Of a stretch of 5,906 bases of DNA, positions 5,748 through 5,906 are shown one piece after another. A model generated the notes under the pieces. The model was not told the DNA's origin, searched no databases, and saw only the letters and a list, made by a program, of their open reading frames with translations. The DNA is from Candidatus Vogelbacteria bacterium CG22_combo_CG10-13_8_21_14_all_37_9 (GTDB lineage: Bacteria; Patescibacteriota; Minisyncoccia; Phycocordibacterales; XYD1-FULL-46-19). Each line of letters opens with the position of its first letter. The first letter of the stretch is position 1. The stretch is from contig PCSX01000010.1 of the NCBI GenBank assembly GCA_002772495.1, forward strand, positions 1,249 to 7,154. The letters are read 5' to 3'. Both the position numbers and the translations under genes were made by a program.

Positions 5748-5775
5748 ATTATAGCAAGTGACTTTTTTAAAACAA
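5748..5775 (-). promoter_or_regulatory. Extended -10 promoter P1 upstream of the orphan gene
   Basis: On the minus strand TTGTTT (5770-5775), a 16-base spacer and TGC-TATAAT (-10 at 5748-5753) form an extended -10 promoter with a partial -35. It begins just after the flavoprotein stop and would give a leader of about 205 bases to the ATG at 5535. It shares the 12-mer TATAATTTAGCT with the pilM promoter. Confidence 0.55.
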
Positions 5776-5785
5776 GCGCGACTAG

Positions 5786-5906
5786 CTAATTAACCAAGCA
5801 CTGTTTCCCCGCTACATAGCCAGTCGTCCAACATAATTGCAGACTAAATCCGCCTGACGGACGATCAATATCCAAAACATCGCCAATTAAATATAGATTA
5901 GGAATC
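5786..5906 (-). CDS. C-terminal end of a BaiN/HI0933-type FAD-dependent oxidoreductase
   Basis: Only the last 39 codons and the TAG stop are in the window. They read IPNLYLIGDVLDIDRPSGG, then FSLQLCWTTGYVAGK and a short tail. This is the conserved C-terminal flavin-binding signature of the HI0933/YhiN/BaiN flavoprotein family, whose usual form is GEVLDVDG, GGYNLQ, then a W-x-SG-x-x-AG stretch. These are cytosolic NAD(P)/FAD-dependent oxidoreductases of mostly unassigned physiological substrate. R replaces the usual G after the second D, and FSLQ replaces YNLQ, both modest departures. The start and catalytic body lie beyond the right edge. No terminator hairpin is visible between its stop and promoter P1, so some read-through into the orphan gene is possible. 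Confidence 0.85.
   Translation of the reverse strand, partial: IPNLYLIGDVLDIDRPSGGFSLQLCWTTGYVAGKQCLVN

Overview
The window looks like part of a small AT-rich bacterial genome, most plausibly a Patescibacteria (CPR) lineage. The basis is tightly packed type IV pilus pilM-pilN-pilO genes with a divergent YIPKK-type PilN N-terminus, a short comF, a compact 3-methyladenine DNA glycosylase and two orphan proteins. This placement is inference from gene content and style; no rRNA or universal marker is present. TGA serves as a stop in at least two genes, so the standard bacterial code is assumed.

Layout. Positions 1-2397 (minus) hold pilM, pilN and pilO, transcribed in that order with gaps of 6 and 9 bases; pilO runs off the left edge. 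A 64-base divergent spacer (2398-2461) separates pilM from comF (2462-3142, plus) and carries an excellent extended -10 box for pilM, a weaker -10 for comF and an 11-base palindrome between them. comF converges on, and overlaps by 4 bases, a minus-strand gene for a signal-peptide membrane protein of unknown function (3139-4269). Upstream of that is the DNA glycosylase gene (4298-4825). Next comes a strand-specific intrinsic terminator and two further hairpins (4854-4969), then an unrecognised cytosolic protein gene (4957-5535). This has an elaborate 5' region: two promoters, an operator-like inverted repeat over a -35 box, a leader hairpin and a clear Shine-Dalgarno site. The right edge (5786-5906) is the C-terminus of a BaiN/HI0933-type flavoprotein.

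How the genes work together. PilM, PilN and PilO form the inner-membrane alignment platform of a type IV pilus, and ComF acts in DNA uptake. Their divergent arrangement around one short control region suggests a link between pili and natural transformation. The glycosylase (base-excision repair) and the membrane protein are neighbours on one strand. The orphan gene at 4957-5535 is transcriptionally self-contained and is the most curious element.

A recurring design is that the -10 boxes of pilM, comF and the membrane-protein gene lie 15-16 bases before the start codon, implying very short 5' leaders without Shine-Dalgarno sites. The orphan gene has a long leader and a strong Shine-Dalgarno site instead. 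No tRNA, rRNA, CRISPR array, insertion sequence or prophage signal was seen, and no gene-free stretch exceeds 300 bases.
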